Assembly (NCBI RefSeq): GCF_000423565.1
Contig: NZ_AUIF01000031.1
Span: 80,393 to 144,392, forward strand
Direction: 5' to 3'
Source of the DNA: Runella zeae DSM 19591
GTDB lineage: Bacteria > Bacteroidota > Bacteroidia > Cytophagales > Spirosomataceae
DNA: 64,000 nt
Shown: in pieces, positions 57,701 to 63,737 of the stretch
Layout of the letters: each line of letters starts with the position of its first letter
Numbering within the stretch: position 1 is the first letter of the stretch
Translations under genes and position numbers: made by a program
The notes under the pieces: model-generated
Databases searched by the model: none
The model's input: the letters and a program-made list of their open reading frames with translations, nothing else
What the model was told of the DNA's origin: nothing

Positions 57701-59375
57701 GTGCTTCAGGAGCATGCCGCTCAGTCACCGTAAAATACGATTCACCTGACCATGCCACACCACATTCATTGCTGTAGCCAACTTTTACCCAGTAGGTTCC
57801 TCCCGATTGTACATAGATATCTGGAGAGGTACTTCCATTACTCCATTGGTACGTATTATATTGTTGTTGTACCGAAAGACGGACTCCTCCTTGTCCCGCA
57901 CAAAACCGGTCTGAACTCGCATCTATTTGGGGGGGAGCAGGCGGTGTTATTGCCGAAATTTCAGTAAACCAGATTTCATTGCCAAATGTTGAGGAACAAA
58001 CATTGTTATCTCTTCTTTTTACCCTTTGCTCTGTGCCATTACATTCTCTTGTACCTGGTATATCTTCATAGTTATCCCTTTTTTCTTCTGGAGAAGCACA
58101 GCCACATGCATCTATTAAATCCCCCGCAATGGGAGAGGCATTGTAAGTAGGAGAGCATTTATTTATATCAAACTTAGCTTTATGCTTTGCCCTACCAACA
58201 CAAACGGTTTCATACTCGCTTTGTTGCCAATCGCCATTGGTATTACTAGATTGGAAAGTAGCAGTAGGACTAAAAGGCCCTGCAAAATCACCTGTATTGG
58301 GACAACCATCCACAATCCACCTAGCGCGATAAGTTTGAGTGGTTACTCCTGAAACTGCTGAAATACAAAGGCCGGGATTGCCTTCATTGCCTAATCCCCA
58401 GTTATTTTCCCACTGTGGCTTATGATACCATTCGCTGCCGTTAGTGATGTGCAAATTTACGCATCCTTGATTGGGACATATCTCAAAATAAGTACCATTT
58501 AAACTTGGCGCATTTCCCGTAGCAGTTCTAGCGTGAATAAAGACACCTGCTTCATCTCCGTACATTCCAGAACAAAGATTGTTATCTATGCATCTAAATC
58601 GATAATTTCCAGAAGAAGAAACGGTAATGCTATTCCAACCAGTCGACCAATAGCCATTGCCATTGTTCCATTCAAAACTCTGACAGTTTGACACCGTAAT
58701 TGTTGTAGAGGTGGAAGCCCCATTGAATCCGCTACATACATAGTCGGAAGACAAAGAAATATTTGGAGTAGGAATATTACAAGCATTAGCTAACCGAGTT
58801 GAATTGTGAGCTACTGCATCAGATAATGTTGGAATCGTTAAAAGAACCTCTCCTTTCTTCTCAAAAATACTAGAAGCATTTCCATCCTTAGGCCCTCTCA
58901 ACAGCATAAACGAGGGGGATATATCAGAACGCGATAAAAAACCTTTGATTGTGTATTGAACGGGCTGGTTAGGGGTAGTTAAAGTAGCGCCGATATAGTC
59001 ATAGTAATCCCCCCCTGTTTGCACAAAACCTTCAGGTAAAATCAATTTGAGAGAAAAAGATTTTTGTTCATCAAAAACAAAAAAAGCACTTGGTGGAATA
59101 GGTAACAGCTCTGCCCTAATGGTGATTTCAAATTCCTCTCCTAGTTTAACACTGTCTTTACTTGCCCGCATCGTAAAACGAACAGGATCTAACCCAAAAA
59201 TCTGTTGCCACAAAGAATATTGAGTTAAATTAACACCCATATGAGGGCTACCTAAACTTGTGAAAATAGTTCTTGAAGTGGGATTTTCTTCAGTAGTAGG
59301 CTTTGCCAGCACAAAGCTAGAAATGACGCTAACAAATGCTACACTCAGCAGCAGAGAGAGTAAACGATGTTTCAT
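45738..59375 (-). CDS. Giant secreted polymorphic toxin, AHH nuclease
   Basis: A 4545-residue protein. Residues 1-24 are a signal peptide. Then come an N-terminal beta domain (about 50-195), many Ig-like repeats of three families, two discoidin-like segments (about 2250-2400 and 2470-2620), three 166-residue repeats (about 3180-3690), a non-repetitive linker (about 3900-4400) and a C-terminal nuclease. The nuclease matches AHH toxins: YNFQAHHVLPHDIL, GFENNHNFDF, EENGVMMLAY, SGHHGNAPNY. The tail replaces the usual T9SS sorting domain, so the export route is unclear. The immunity gene follows. Confidence 0.85.
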   Translation of the reverse strand: MKHRLLSLLLSVAFVSVISSFVLAKPTTEENPTSRTIFTSLGSPHMGVNLTQYSLWQQIFGLDPVRFTMRASKDSVKLGEEFEITIRAELLPIPPSAFFVFDEQKSFSLKLILPEGFVQTGGDYYDYIGATLTTPNQPVQYTIKGFLSRSDISPSFMLLRGPKDGNASSIFEKKGEVLLTIPTLSDAVAHNSTRLANACNIPTPNISLSSDYVCSGFNGASTSTTITVSNCQSFEWNNGNGYWSTGWNSITVSSSGNYRFRCIDNNLCSGMYGDEAGVFIHARTATGNAPSLNGTYFEICPNQGCVNLHITNGSEWYHKPQWENNWGLGNEGNPGLCISAVSGVTTQTYRARWIVDGCPNTGDFAGPFSPTATFQSSNTNGDWQQSEYETVCVGRAKHKAKFDINKCSPTYNASPIAGDLIDACGCASPEEKRDNYEDIPGTRECNGTEQRVKRRDNNVCSSTFGNEIWFTEISAITPPAPPQIDASSDRFCAGQGGVRLSVQQQYNTYQWSNGSTSPDIYVQSGGTYWVKVGYSNECGVAWSGESYFTVTERHAPEAPSTPSIGGPTSFCNGQSVTLNTEHGYSDYQWKKDGNVVGNSHELYNVNSGGTYEVRRGASNECGLNWSNAASVWVSVNYPPNPPTTPTITTSGSTEFCNGGNVTLYANGGHSQYRWNTGSNSSNITVGGTGTYSVEGAASNECGTTWSNAASTYVNVISLPIPPSTPSITGPSSFCNGSTFSLETGGGYSNYEWIKDGNVIGYGSTLGNLSAGGEYKVRRGYSNSCGISWSAETSFYVTTLYAPNAPPIPTINASGATTFCQGGSVTLSSATTHNLYDWNNGSTSQSIFVNASGNYQLRVADVNQCGTTWSAQASRSVTVHPIPSFSVSGSNPTTCNGTEGTITLQGLAANTAYTVNYSKNSGSAISTTLTSNGSGSITIAGLTKGSYTGIQVSLNGCSSSSASINLTDPSPAAPTLSASSTSICVGASTTLTATNTSGATYTWSVSPSLGATLGSSTTNVNTLSASTSGNYTVTVTQTVVGCSASASRSISILKPNFTLSSVAPTTCISSDGSFTLEGLTPNTSHVINYLKNTTPVSTTITSNASGSITIGSLTAGSYTQITATQNGCISDSKSISLYPAQTTGVSNISPATSAICVGNSLSLSVTNVSGATYVWSVSPSSGATLGSPNANATSFVANVAGTYTVTVTQTVNGCSSSTSRTISASKPSFSLASVNPITCNGAGSITLSGLTANTTYGISYVKNGGGPTTANLQANNGGQLVLSGLTAGNYTAITATLGGCTSNAASAVLADPVIPAISAVTASATTVCEGTTVNLSVTNVAGATYTWNVATAGATLGNSSAASNTLEVASAGSYVVTVTQTLQGCSSSANITITCNARPNFNFTNTNPTTCQGQNGSITLTGLLPSVSYAVSYVKNESTFPITANYTANGSGQILLSSLGAGVYVLQTSHGSCVSVQKSTTLSDPTSTPISAISGSTLACTGSSIELNVASQPGASYLWSVTPSSAGATLVDISSATTHLTTSAVGDYTVNVIQAYNNCITATSHSVSVSETPSFSVSATNPTGCNTNDGSITLSGLVPFRNYLIQYSYSVGQSGSTSSTAPTTQVYTANASGQIKINNLAPGNYSNITAGVGVCVSTAASISLVEPTTTISAVTITGNTLACTSTPISLSVVSVPGATYSWKIQPSTGANLSSNGGPTNTLIASVVDTYSVSVTQTVNGCKDSTTSAPITFRICSSNIPKFATTSSLNDQSICFGQTFQPVVAEVENKNQLVNYQWEVIGAFFNFQAIPGQTSPTLTALPTEVGVHEYRIKIINPYDSTFVSQVVKLTVKAIPSFPVVGATRTFVCAGDSSVLNASGCIGGSIIWIPNNGIVNGNQMIVRPTATTVYRVACNLDGCISDSTQKVTISVNPQSPPIPNVAHSVITICDTVGSTTLTASGCGTGSDAYAWYSSATSTSILATTASFTTPVLSQPTTYYVACKATSACQGVRVAIDVIVNPKYPAPTLTATKTEICPDSSFTLSISGCNTKFNTRFWVSNNSNGTGANIISNLQNTRTLTYNDLQADTTFFQVFCGLSCLQGKISNTIAIVKKASCCIQPELAPLASQIVCQGASFQAVTAQVTNNVPVTWQWYNDNGVANANTNLIVGQTTSTLTALPTAAGIYKYRVVARGMGSIAGDNCLSAQTVTLTIHEGTAPTVTASKLNLCPGESVTLTATGCTMTSEEQLPTLTKVRVFPRDVDRATAHTGAYIEGSQDMVNWSVLAGPLATLAAGWNDITINNTTPYRYLRYVGAPGGRGEIAEIEFYAGTQKLSGTLFSDGRIFANAYADYDFKNAFDGNTQNFWMSQNAGPGAYIGMDVSSGSLVTWSNGLGSGNSVTFSPNQSGTYFATCNVGGCISPVSNAVVINVAASKPTPIITTTQTTICEGTAVTLSASGCASSTISSGGILTKVSLYPQDALYELNVGHRIQGSNDRINWTDLREPLPQLNPGWNHFDISTSTNYRYLRLLAGPNSYGALMELEFYSGSTKLSGAVFSDGLFWDANTAHNGANNAFDGNTQTQWYGAVRGQQSTFVGIDTQSGGSLLWSPGGQNASSITVSPSSTTTYTATCNVDGCIGTATQAITVLPAPIIASIPDQTICGSEEAEALPIQTSVANGIQVTWQWYNNNGTGNPNYNAIVGQTSATLGDLPSQWGSGKTYKYKVVASAVAATCQATQTTTVISRPNVIVITKNTPSSVDICANESATLFVVAEGTNLTYQWQKRIGLTGSYSNISGETSSSLTLNSIPASDHNNYYRCVITKISECGNTTRNSTDTRITISSSIELNGGNTIGGSVCLNALVARLKYTSPAATEYNINFNTAAEGYGFVDTGWQPITTPDTIAIPLPSQLANLTSGFSISFTLQTRSGACVSAVRNGSVNFSSTPSLQLVSGYPICDPSLTTYTARVSVSSGVPTATLGTVSNLGSNVYQIAGIPINKSTTVKVGSTCSRQITIDPPSCTCPTVAAPSLQGSSNVTICQGQTLPTFTVNTESGKSYHWYAAATGGIPLLANSASFSPTFAGTYYVEAQLPGTPCHSTRVPVTLTINPTPWLAQGSVSCQTLTYGLPIEVSAGATLTASQGTISGASPYYYLTGVTRGTTVTLTATAQGCSTTTVLPVTTCGGCVNPTLAAIPTQEICLGASFNPVTTSVTNGVAVTYQWYNDNGTDNANTNAISGQTSASLTALPTTAGVYQYKVVATNTATNTCVGSQTVKLTIRPLPWIYLGGPSCFANTYDIAVIISDGATLATTKGNIVGTAPNHAVFNIPKGTAVTLTASAHGCSVTTVLADTICGGCVKPVLASIPSQTICQGDTLTPVTANITNGVAASLQWYNDNGTANPTTTALNGQTTATLTALPTTAGVYKYKLVAFNGVCRDSQTVTLTIKPMPWIYLGGPSCFATYYDIATIISEAATLTTSHGNIVGEAPNHAVFNIIKGTTVTLTATHNGCTTTTVLPASICGGCVIPELAAIPSQTICQGDTLEPVGSSITNGVSARLQWFNDNGAANPTTDSLSGQNTPILTALPTTPGVYKYKLVATNTTDASCVGTQTVTITINETPAAPTISFAASRRVVCPDSSVTLTAGGCATTVNWHYTRANGSTGTLAATEASVTVAYNTIAGTPTDSLTFRATCAGTCAATLYSNALLVVKKALCDTVAVVSDSACYVYIKASNAQGQETTSLPRLGGTLQPLKLQADDLDSTGFWNTGVTYLWTRPDSTTTTTDTLVASTIGAYKLLVSKQGRTCEAYVTLNAKPCVVRDYTSASCQTVTINNPTATNQLSSLAPGDVFYAADYSIHVTEASGSAGGWSGKGYVEVLLPLGVTSTVAVTFSGIAINDCYELTNGTVETEYDPNAGGILDVDDALAALNDIKEQLGSWLESFRGEPTQIEKLQKTILPLLKPYKDDSRVAATIEKFKNLSNVCDTTLSAACKSAIAEAHAAYDSLQSFIDELPPFPTYLLPGASTAVNGRMAAEGPDVNIITVAALDACANAKCRNSVDPVRLYWGQVLGPGYEFWSVTSNGQKYYVMRTYESLVDVVYYYVAYGEKQYKIFKPARGTTAADAFADAASNLVFNIGVMIATGGAASATETVVLNVSDAFISALEESKDGNFDDFKKSFATNLLFSSLDFAEAAAPVLKNFYNKVKPNLSSFNQVARNKLNTLRTQTGWIAQVDAYKNTIPARVLPNYSKVLKGTLGAAFRGLSDIGAKIDHKNKQIIDAGNKVIATFNQKAIKFTENVIPASWTKKKTLYDVEVEEVVNGVPTRRKTDVEVYEGSCITSPNPNKRVAAGDECKLLKKVFKDLKTFADWKNYVLDKTVFKQRLSATAKSYQLASQYWHNRHLYPNHPAFQGVSSFDDFFQNRFLTGYNFQAHHVLPHDILNKNTKLQELLHWGFENNHNFDFAGEENGVMMLAYKSAINSGHHGNAPNYDRQVEAFLESVLRKDLSSPEKKIAAIKSIKDYISCLKRDVVDVCATGAPATGINGNPLNSLTINCK
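48300..49850 (-). repeat. Three ~500-bp repeats in the giant gene
   Basis: Units beginning CGGCV and continuing LAAIPSQTICQGD recur about every 500 bases (near 48830, 49325 and 49838). Each codes for about 166 residues. High DNA identity makes this region prone to slippage or misassembly. Confidence 0.65.
53950..56720 (-). repeat. ~520-bp Ig-like repeats in the giant gene
   Basis: Five or six units of about 173 residues each (GATYTW, SGNYTVTVTQTVVGCSAS, GLTPNTSHVINY) lie end to end. Confidence 0.55.
56740..57960 (-). repeat. ~245-bp Ig-like repeats in the giant gene
   Basis: Five units of about 80 residues with the core CGxxWSxxAS and FCNGxxVTL, closest to the N-terminus. Confidence 0.55.
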
Positions 59376-60802
59376 AAATCAATGTAAGAAACCCTACTTC
59401 AATAGGTTATGGTAAGAGGAATTATCTTACATTGAGTCTAAAAACGTGCCACTTTAAAAGATATATTTTTTAAAAAATTATCAAGCGGCAAAACGATCAG
59501 TTAAAGCATTGATACACAAGCTTAAAAAAAATACTAAAAGACATATCAACTACCTAACATAGAATATAAAAACATAATTATGGTACGTTTTTTGTTCCAT
59601 AAAATCATAATATATATTCTCTACTTTATCAAATTCATACCAATCTCAGAACATATTTATATACTAGATATAATTCAAAATTCTTGCAAAAAACACGTCT
59701 TTAAATATTTGCATTGTTTATGATTTCATTTACACTTTCTTCATTAGTATCCATAAAAATCTAACTTCTAATAATTTTTAGCTTTGAAAAGTGCTACAAA
59801 TCAAATTGTAATGTATGTCTATGAAAATGCTTTGATAGTCTTTGGGTTGAGTTCAGTAGACAGTCATTAGTAAAGTTTCGAAAAATCCTCAAAAACATTT
59901 TAAAAACTCAATAAATCCTGATAAAATCAAATTTCATCTAACTTGTTTTAGGTGCAAGAGGTAGCATCTTTTTGAAAGAAACATTAACTATATTTAGTAA
60001 GGATGAGGTTTTGCGCAGGTTCCTAAGTGCTTTGGGGAATTGAGGATAGAGAGAGTAAAACATGTAAAGTAGATCAAATGTAAGTTAAGAAATAGTATAT
60101 TTTCGTTCACTTTCTTTGGAATTAAAGGTTTTACAAGAAAAATCAGCACAACAACATTATACCCGTTCGGCAAAATTTAAAAAGTTAACTACTCTCCAAA
60201 AATCCCGCATAAACATCTTTATAACAAATTGATTCATAGCTACTTATCTACAATATCGAAAATTAACAATCATCCTAGCGACCTAATTTTTCTACGTTTG
60301 CGAACAACGAACTACTTTTCCACAATTAATACTAACCAAAAAAGGGTGCCTTAATGAACAAAACGTATATAATTGAAAGAGCCTGCTAATCAAGTTTGTA
60401 GAAAAATAAGGTCTTTTAACCACTTGGCGAAAAAATACAAATATTCAATTATATAGAAATAAAAGTCTTTTAGCATGAAATATGATGACTGTCGCAAAAT
60501 GGTTTAATGATCGTAATTATCCCCCCTTTAGGTAATGAATAGACCATTTTTAAAAGCCACCCAAAAAAGCTGACACGATAAGAAAATACAGAAGGGGATA
60601 ATAAAGTGAAGAGTCGTATACCCAAATGGCCAAAATCTCTAATTTCAGGTATCTTTTATAGACAAAGCTGCCTAGCTTTGAATTGTACCTTCTATTATAC
60701 TTAAGAAGATAAACTTCTCCATTTATAGAAAAGTAATCCTCTACGGCATATGCGCATAGATATTTACTAGAATAACATGATAATAATTATTAGGTACACT
60801 CC
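59376..60802. other. 1.4-kb AT-rich gene-free region
   Basis: No gene is supported. Next to the toxin start is an 11-bp inverted repeat (TCAATGTAAGA at 59379-59389; TCTTACATTGA at 59425-59435), a likely operator. A weaker match, AAATGTAAGTTAAG, is near 60077. The rest is AT-rich and probably holds promoters. Confidence 0.55.
59379..59435. promoter_or_regulatory. Inverted TCTTACATT repeat at toxin leader
   Basis: Perfect 11-bp arms just upstream of the giant toxin ATG, sharing the TCTTACATT core with the XRE divergent promoter at 30546-30598. Confidence 0.55.
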
Positions 60803-61015
60803 CTACTTCTTGCCAAAAAACAACCATACATCCATCTTGTAGAAATCGGCAAAGGTTTTGATGCTGATATACCTTAGTCCAAGGGCCTTCCTGATGTAAG
60901 ACATTCGTTGACGGGCATAGCCTTCCGCATAGATTTTGTTGCGCAAAAGAAACTTCTCATTCACCTCGGCAAACATCCAACTTTCATCAGCAAGATTTAA
61001 ACTAGCTTGTGACAT
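60803..61015 (-). CDS. Small unknown protein (block B)
   Basis: A 70-residue basic protein (SYIRKALGLRYISIKTFADF, then WLFFGKK). It is divergent from the block B operon, with the iterons between them. It may be a regulator, but no motif is certain. Confidence 0.5.
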   Translation of the reverse strand: MSQASLNLADESWMFAEVNEKFLLRNKIYAEGYARQRMSYIRKALGLRYISIKTFADFYKMDVWLFFGKK

Positions 61016-61126
61016 ACTTCTTTTAAGGGTTATTAATCAGCATAATTAGTACTTCAAAAATACACACTTAAACGTGTACTTCAATAGACTTATTCAATCT
61101 TTCTCTTCAAAAACGTATAGCAACCG

Positions 61127-61186
61127 ACGTAATGTTACGTAAGGATACGTAATGTAACGTAATGATACGTAATGTAACGTAAGGGG
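61127..61186. promoter_or_regulatory. Six 10-bp iterons (ACGTAAtGNN)
   Basis: Units beginning ACGTAA start at 61127, 61137, 61147, 61157, 61167 and 61177, exactly 10 bases apart (one helical turn). They lie 57 bases before the ribbon-helix-helix gene. They could be its operator or a replication origin. Confidence 0.75.
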
Positions 61187-61242
61187 CACCGATACAAACT
61201 ATATACTATCACCCGACCTTTGAGAAAAAAACAGTCTCCACG

Positions 61243-61596
61243 ATGATGGATGTATCTCAAAGCAAACCCTTCACAGAACATCGCCTTCTCAACGAACGTT
61301 GTAGCGAACTTCTGAGCATAAGAATAGGCAAAACTACCCATGAAAAGATTAGAACATTGGCCGAAACCACGGCCACTAGTCCTCACCAAATCGTGCGCCA
61401 ACTGCTCGCCGAAGGCGTAGAACCACCCCCACCACCTGCCCCACTCACCCCACAGCAAGAAGCCTACCAAGCCTTTTCCAATCCTTCGATTAAGGCCGCT
61501 ATCAAGAGCCTAGCCCAAGGCTTAGAGACTGGAAAAATTGCCGTCAACACGACCGAAATCATCACCCATTTTCTAACCTTTTGCCCCACTTCATGA
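61243..61596 (+). CDS. Ribbon-helix-helix DNA-binding protein
   Basis: A 117-residue protein. Residues about 24-58 (LSIRIGKTTHEKIRTLAETT, then SPHQIVRQLLAEGV) look like a CopG/Arc-type ribbon-helix-helix. A Pro-rich linker and helical tail follow. It is the likely autoregulator binding the six iterons upstream. It overlaps the next gene by ATGA. Confidence 0.7.
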   Translation: MMDVSQSKPFTEHRLLNERCSELLSIRIGKTTHEKIRTLAETTATSPHQIVRQLLAEGVEPPPPPAPLTPQQEAYQAFSNPSIKAAIKSLAQGLETGKIAVNTTEIITHFLTFCPTS

Positions 61597-61994
61597 GACT
61601 TGTCATTGTCAACCAAGAAAAGGTGATTACCTACGATTTTGGGGAGTTTACCGAAGAAGAAGCGCAGGCTTTTTTTCGGGATGCCATTCAGGCCCTCAAA
61701 TTCCGCCAACAATTCCCCCTAACAACCATTCAAAACGAGGTTCAGTTGAGGTTATTGACCGACACCTTTGCCAAAATGGGACTTCTCAATGCCAACCCCG
61801 AAGCCATACAGGAATGGATGAGACCCTATATCTCTAACGAAATCCAACGCTTGCTCAAGCGCGAAAATACCGCCCAAAAAGCCCGTCGAATCATCGACGA
61901 AACCAAGGGCAAAGCCTTCGACTGGCTCAAAATGAAGCTAGTAGACGGCCTTTCTAAATTCTTCTCCAAATTCATAAACCGATTCAACCGATGA
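61593..61994 (+). CDS. Unknown 133-residue protein (block B)
   Basis: The ATG at 61593 overlaps the previous stop, and the gene overlaps the next by ATGA (61991-61994). It has a beta-rich N-terminus and a long basic helix at the C-terminus. No family recognised. Confidence 0.65.
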   Translation: MRLVIVNQEKVITYDFGEFTEEEAQAFFRDAIQALKFRQQFPLTTIQNEVQLRLLTDTFAKMGLLNANPEAIQEWMRPYISNEIQRLLKRENTAQKARRIIDETKGKAFDWLKMKLVDGLSKFFSKFINRFNR

Positions 61995-62785
61995 ATCAAT
62001 TTCAAAACCTTCGCGATCAGTGGTTAGGCGCAGTGGCACAGGACACTTTGGACACGGCCAAAACCGCCTTTTCAAAAATCCTCGCCGAAAAGCCTGCCGA
62101 GCTTCCCCCTCCAAGTACGCCACCCACCCCACCAGAGGCTTATCAAGCGCCTACCCCCATCTTTCAAGCTCCAGTACCGCCGCCAAATACGGTGGCCGTA
62201 GAGCAATTTTCGCGTCAAGCACCGACGCCGCCAATGTATGCCTATCCTCCCCAACCTATGTATGGAATGCCTACGCCTTACATGCCACCCCCACCGCCCC
62301 CACGCTACAAAGTGGACGAGGAAAAGATGCGTAGCATGGCCAAATGGAAAGCCACCGTCAACCTCAAATACGTCGAAACCGCAGGTAGATTTGCCCGTAG
62401 CCTCGTGGGGGCATTGGCCGCTACCAATGCGATGGTAGAGATGGTAGAAAGAGCCGAAAAACTCGACACTACCCTTACCCAAGAAGAGCTGGCAATGATT
62501 CCGACCCTGCGCAAAGCAGTCGAGAAAAGAAGGACTATTGAGCAATCCAAAACGCACATTCTTTCCGATGATGATATGCGCAATATCTACGAAGAACTCA
62601 TTTTTCAGGAGATGTGGGACTTGAACGAGCGGGGCGAACTCCGCCTCGAAGACCCTAGAGATTTTCTCAAAAACTACATCCTTCTCACGGGAGCCGAGAT
62701 TGTAGAATCAGGTAAGGAGGTCATTGTAGAAAAAATATCGGGTGCGGTGGGCAGTGTCAAAAACAAATTTTCTAAGAAAAAGTAA
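61991..62785 (+). CDS. Proline-rich unknown protein (block B)
   Basis: A 264-residue protein: a helical N-terminus, a Pro/Tyr-rich linker (about 35-105, including PPPPPPR), then a helical domain. It may be a structural or membrane-associated component. It overlaps the ATPase gene by one base (TAATG). Confidence 0.65.
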   Translation: MNQFQNLRDQWLGAVAQDTLDTAKTAFSKILAEKPAELPPPSTPPTPPEAYQAPTPIFQAPVPPPNTVAVEQFSRQAPTPPMYAYPPQPMYGMPTPYMPPPPPPRYKVDEEKMRSMAKWKATVNLKYVETAGRFARSLVGALAATNAMVEMVERAEKLDTTLTQEELAMIPTLRKAVEKRRTIEQSKTHILSDDDMRNIYEELIFQEMWDLNERGELRLEDPRDFLKNYILLTGAEIVESGKEVIVEKISGAVGSVKNKFSKKK

Positions 62786-63486
62786 TGAACGCAAAGGGTA
62801 ATATATGGCTTGCCGTGGGTAAGCGAAATGTGGGCAAAACCTACACCGCCTTGCAGTTGGCTACTGAATTTTCAATTAGGGGGTCAGTACGCAAGCATAT
62901 TCTTGTGTACGACCATACCAACAACTCTAGTTACAACACCCACAACTTAATTCCCCTCACCTTAGAGCAAATCATCTATCTGCTACCCTTGCAACAAGAA
63001 CCCATACGCGGCATCGTGAGGGGCGTAGAGATTGACGAATTTTGTGAAGCCGTGACCCATCACGTCAGCAAAAGCAGTATCCTTTTTGATGATTGTGGGG
63101 TGCTTTTTCGGGGCAATCTCACCATAGCCCGCGAAAAACTCCTCAAAACGCCCAAAAACAACGGCAATGAGCTGATTTTCCAAGCCCATAGCATCCGCGA
63201 AATCGCCCCCGCCCTGCTCGAACAAGCCAATATGTACATCCTCAAGCAGACCGTGGACGACCCCGAAAACCTACCCCCAAAGCTCATTGCAAGGCGCGAA
63301 ATAGGGCATTTGCTCACGGAGGTGATTCGGGAAAACTACACGCTCGAATCCAACCAAAAATGGGCTACCCGTATCTACGACACCGAAGATGATGAAATCT
63401 GGATTCCTGACTCAAACGGTGACTTTACGATTCACCGAGGCGAAGACTATTTCCCTTTTTCTTACAAAAACAAATACCTCCAATGA
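62785..63486 (+). CDS. P-loop ATPase, packaging or export-like
   Basis: A 233-residue NTPase. Walker A is VGKRNVGKTYTALQL (about 11-25) and Walker B is SSILFDDCGVLF (about 94-105). A polar sensor region, NGNELIFQAHSIREI (about 120-134), matches the layout of Zot-like and of tailless-phage packaging (A32/FtsK-HerA-type) ATPases. Its neighbours are small and membrane proteins. No family can be proven here. Confidence 0.65.
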   Translation: MNAKGNIWLAVGKRNVGKTYTALQLATEFSIRGSVRKHILVYDHTNNSSYNTHNLIPLTLEQIIYLLPLQQEPIRGIVRGVEIDEFCEAVTHHVSKSSILFDDCGVLFRGNLTIAREKLLKTPKNNGNELIFQAHSIREIAPALLEQANMYILKQTVDDPENLPPKLIARREIGHLLTEVIRENYTLESNQKWATRIYDTEDDEIWIPDSNGDFTIHRGEDYFPFSYKNKYLQ

Positions 63487-63737
63487 CCTTCACCGACGAC
63501 CTTTCAAAAACGAGCCTCGAAGTACTAGAAGCCATGCGGAAAGAGGCACAAAGCAGTCTCAAGCACCTGAAAAAAAATCCCGAAACGCCCATTACGGTGG
63601 TGGCTTTGTACCACTTGGGCAAGGGAAAAATCTTCAGCGTACAATCCAACCTACCCCATGAGTTTGTAGCAATCGAACTCGAAAGAATCCTTACCGAAAT
63701 CAATTTTGCCATCCAAAACCGCACAAAAAAACCATGA
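63483..63737 (+). CDS. Unknown 84-residue protein (block B)
   Basis: It overlaps the ATPase by ATGA and the next gene by ATGA. Small and soluble, with no recognised family. Confidence 0.6.
   Translation: MTFTDDLSKTSLEVLEAMRKEAQSSLKHLKKNPETPITVVALYHLGKGKIFSVQSNLPHEFVAIELERILTEINFAIQNRTKKP

Noticed and set aside
48300..57960. CRISPR or tandem satellite
   Set aside because: The repeats are long, in-frame protein domains of one gene.
47883..57967. Several + strand frames of up to 315 residues opposite the giant gene
   Set aside because: They are antisense shadows of the repetitive coding region, with low-complexity translations.
61127..61186. CRISPR array
   Set aside because: The units are contiguous 10-mers without spacers.
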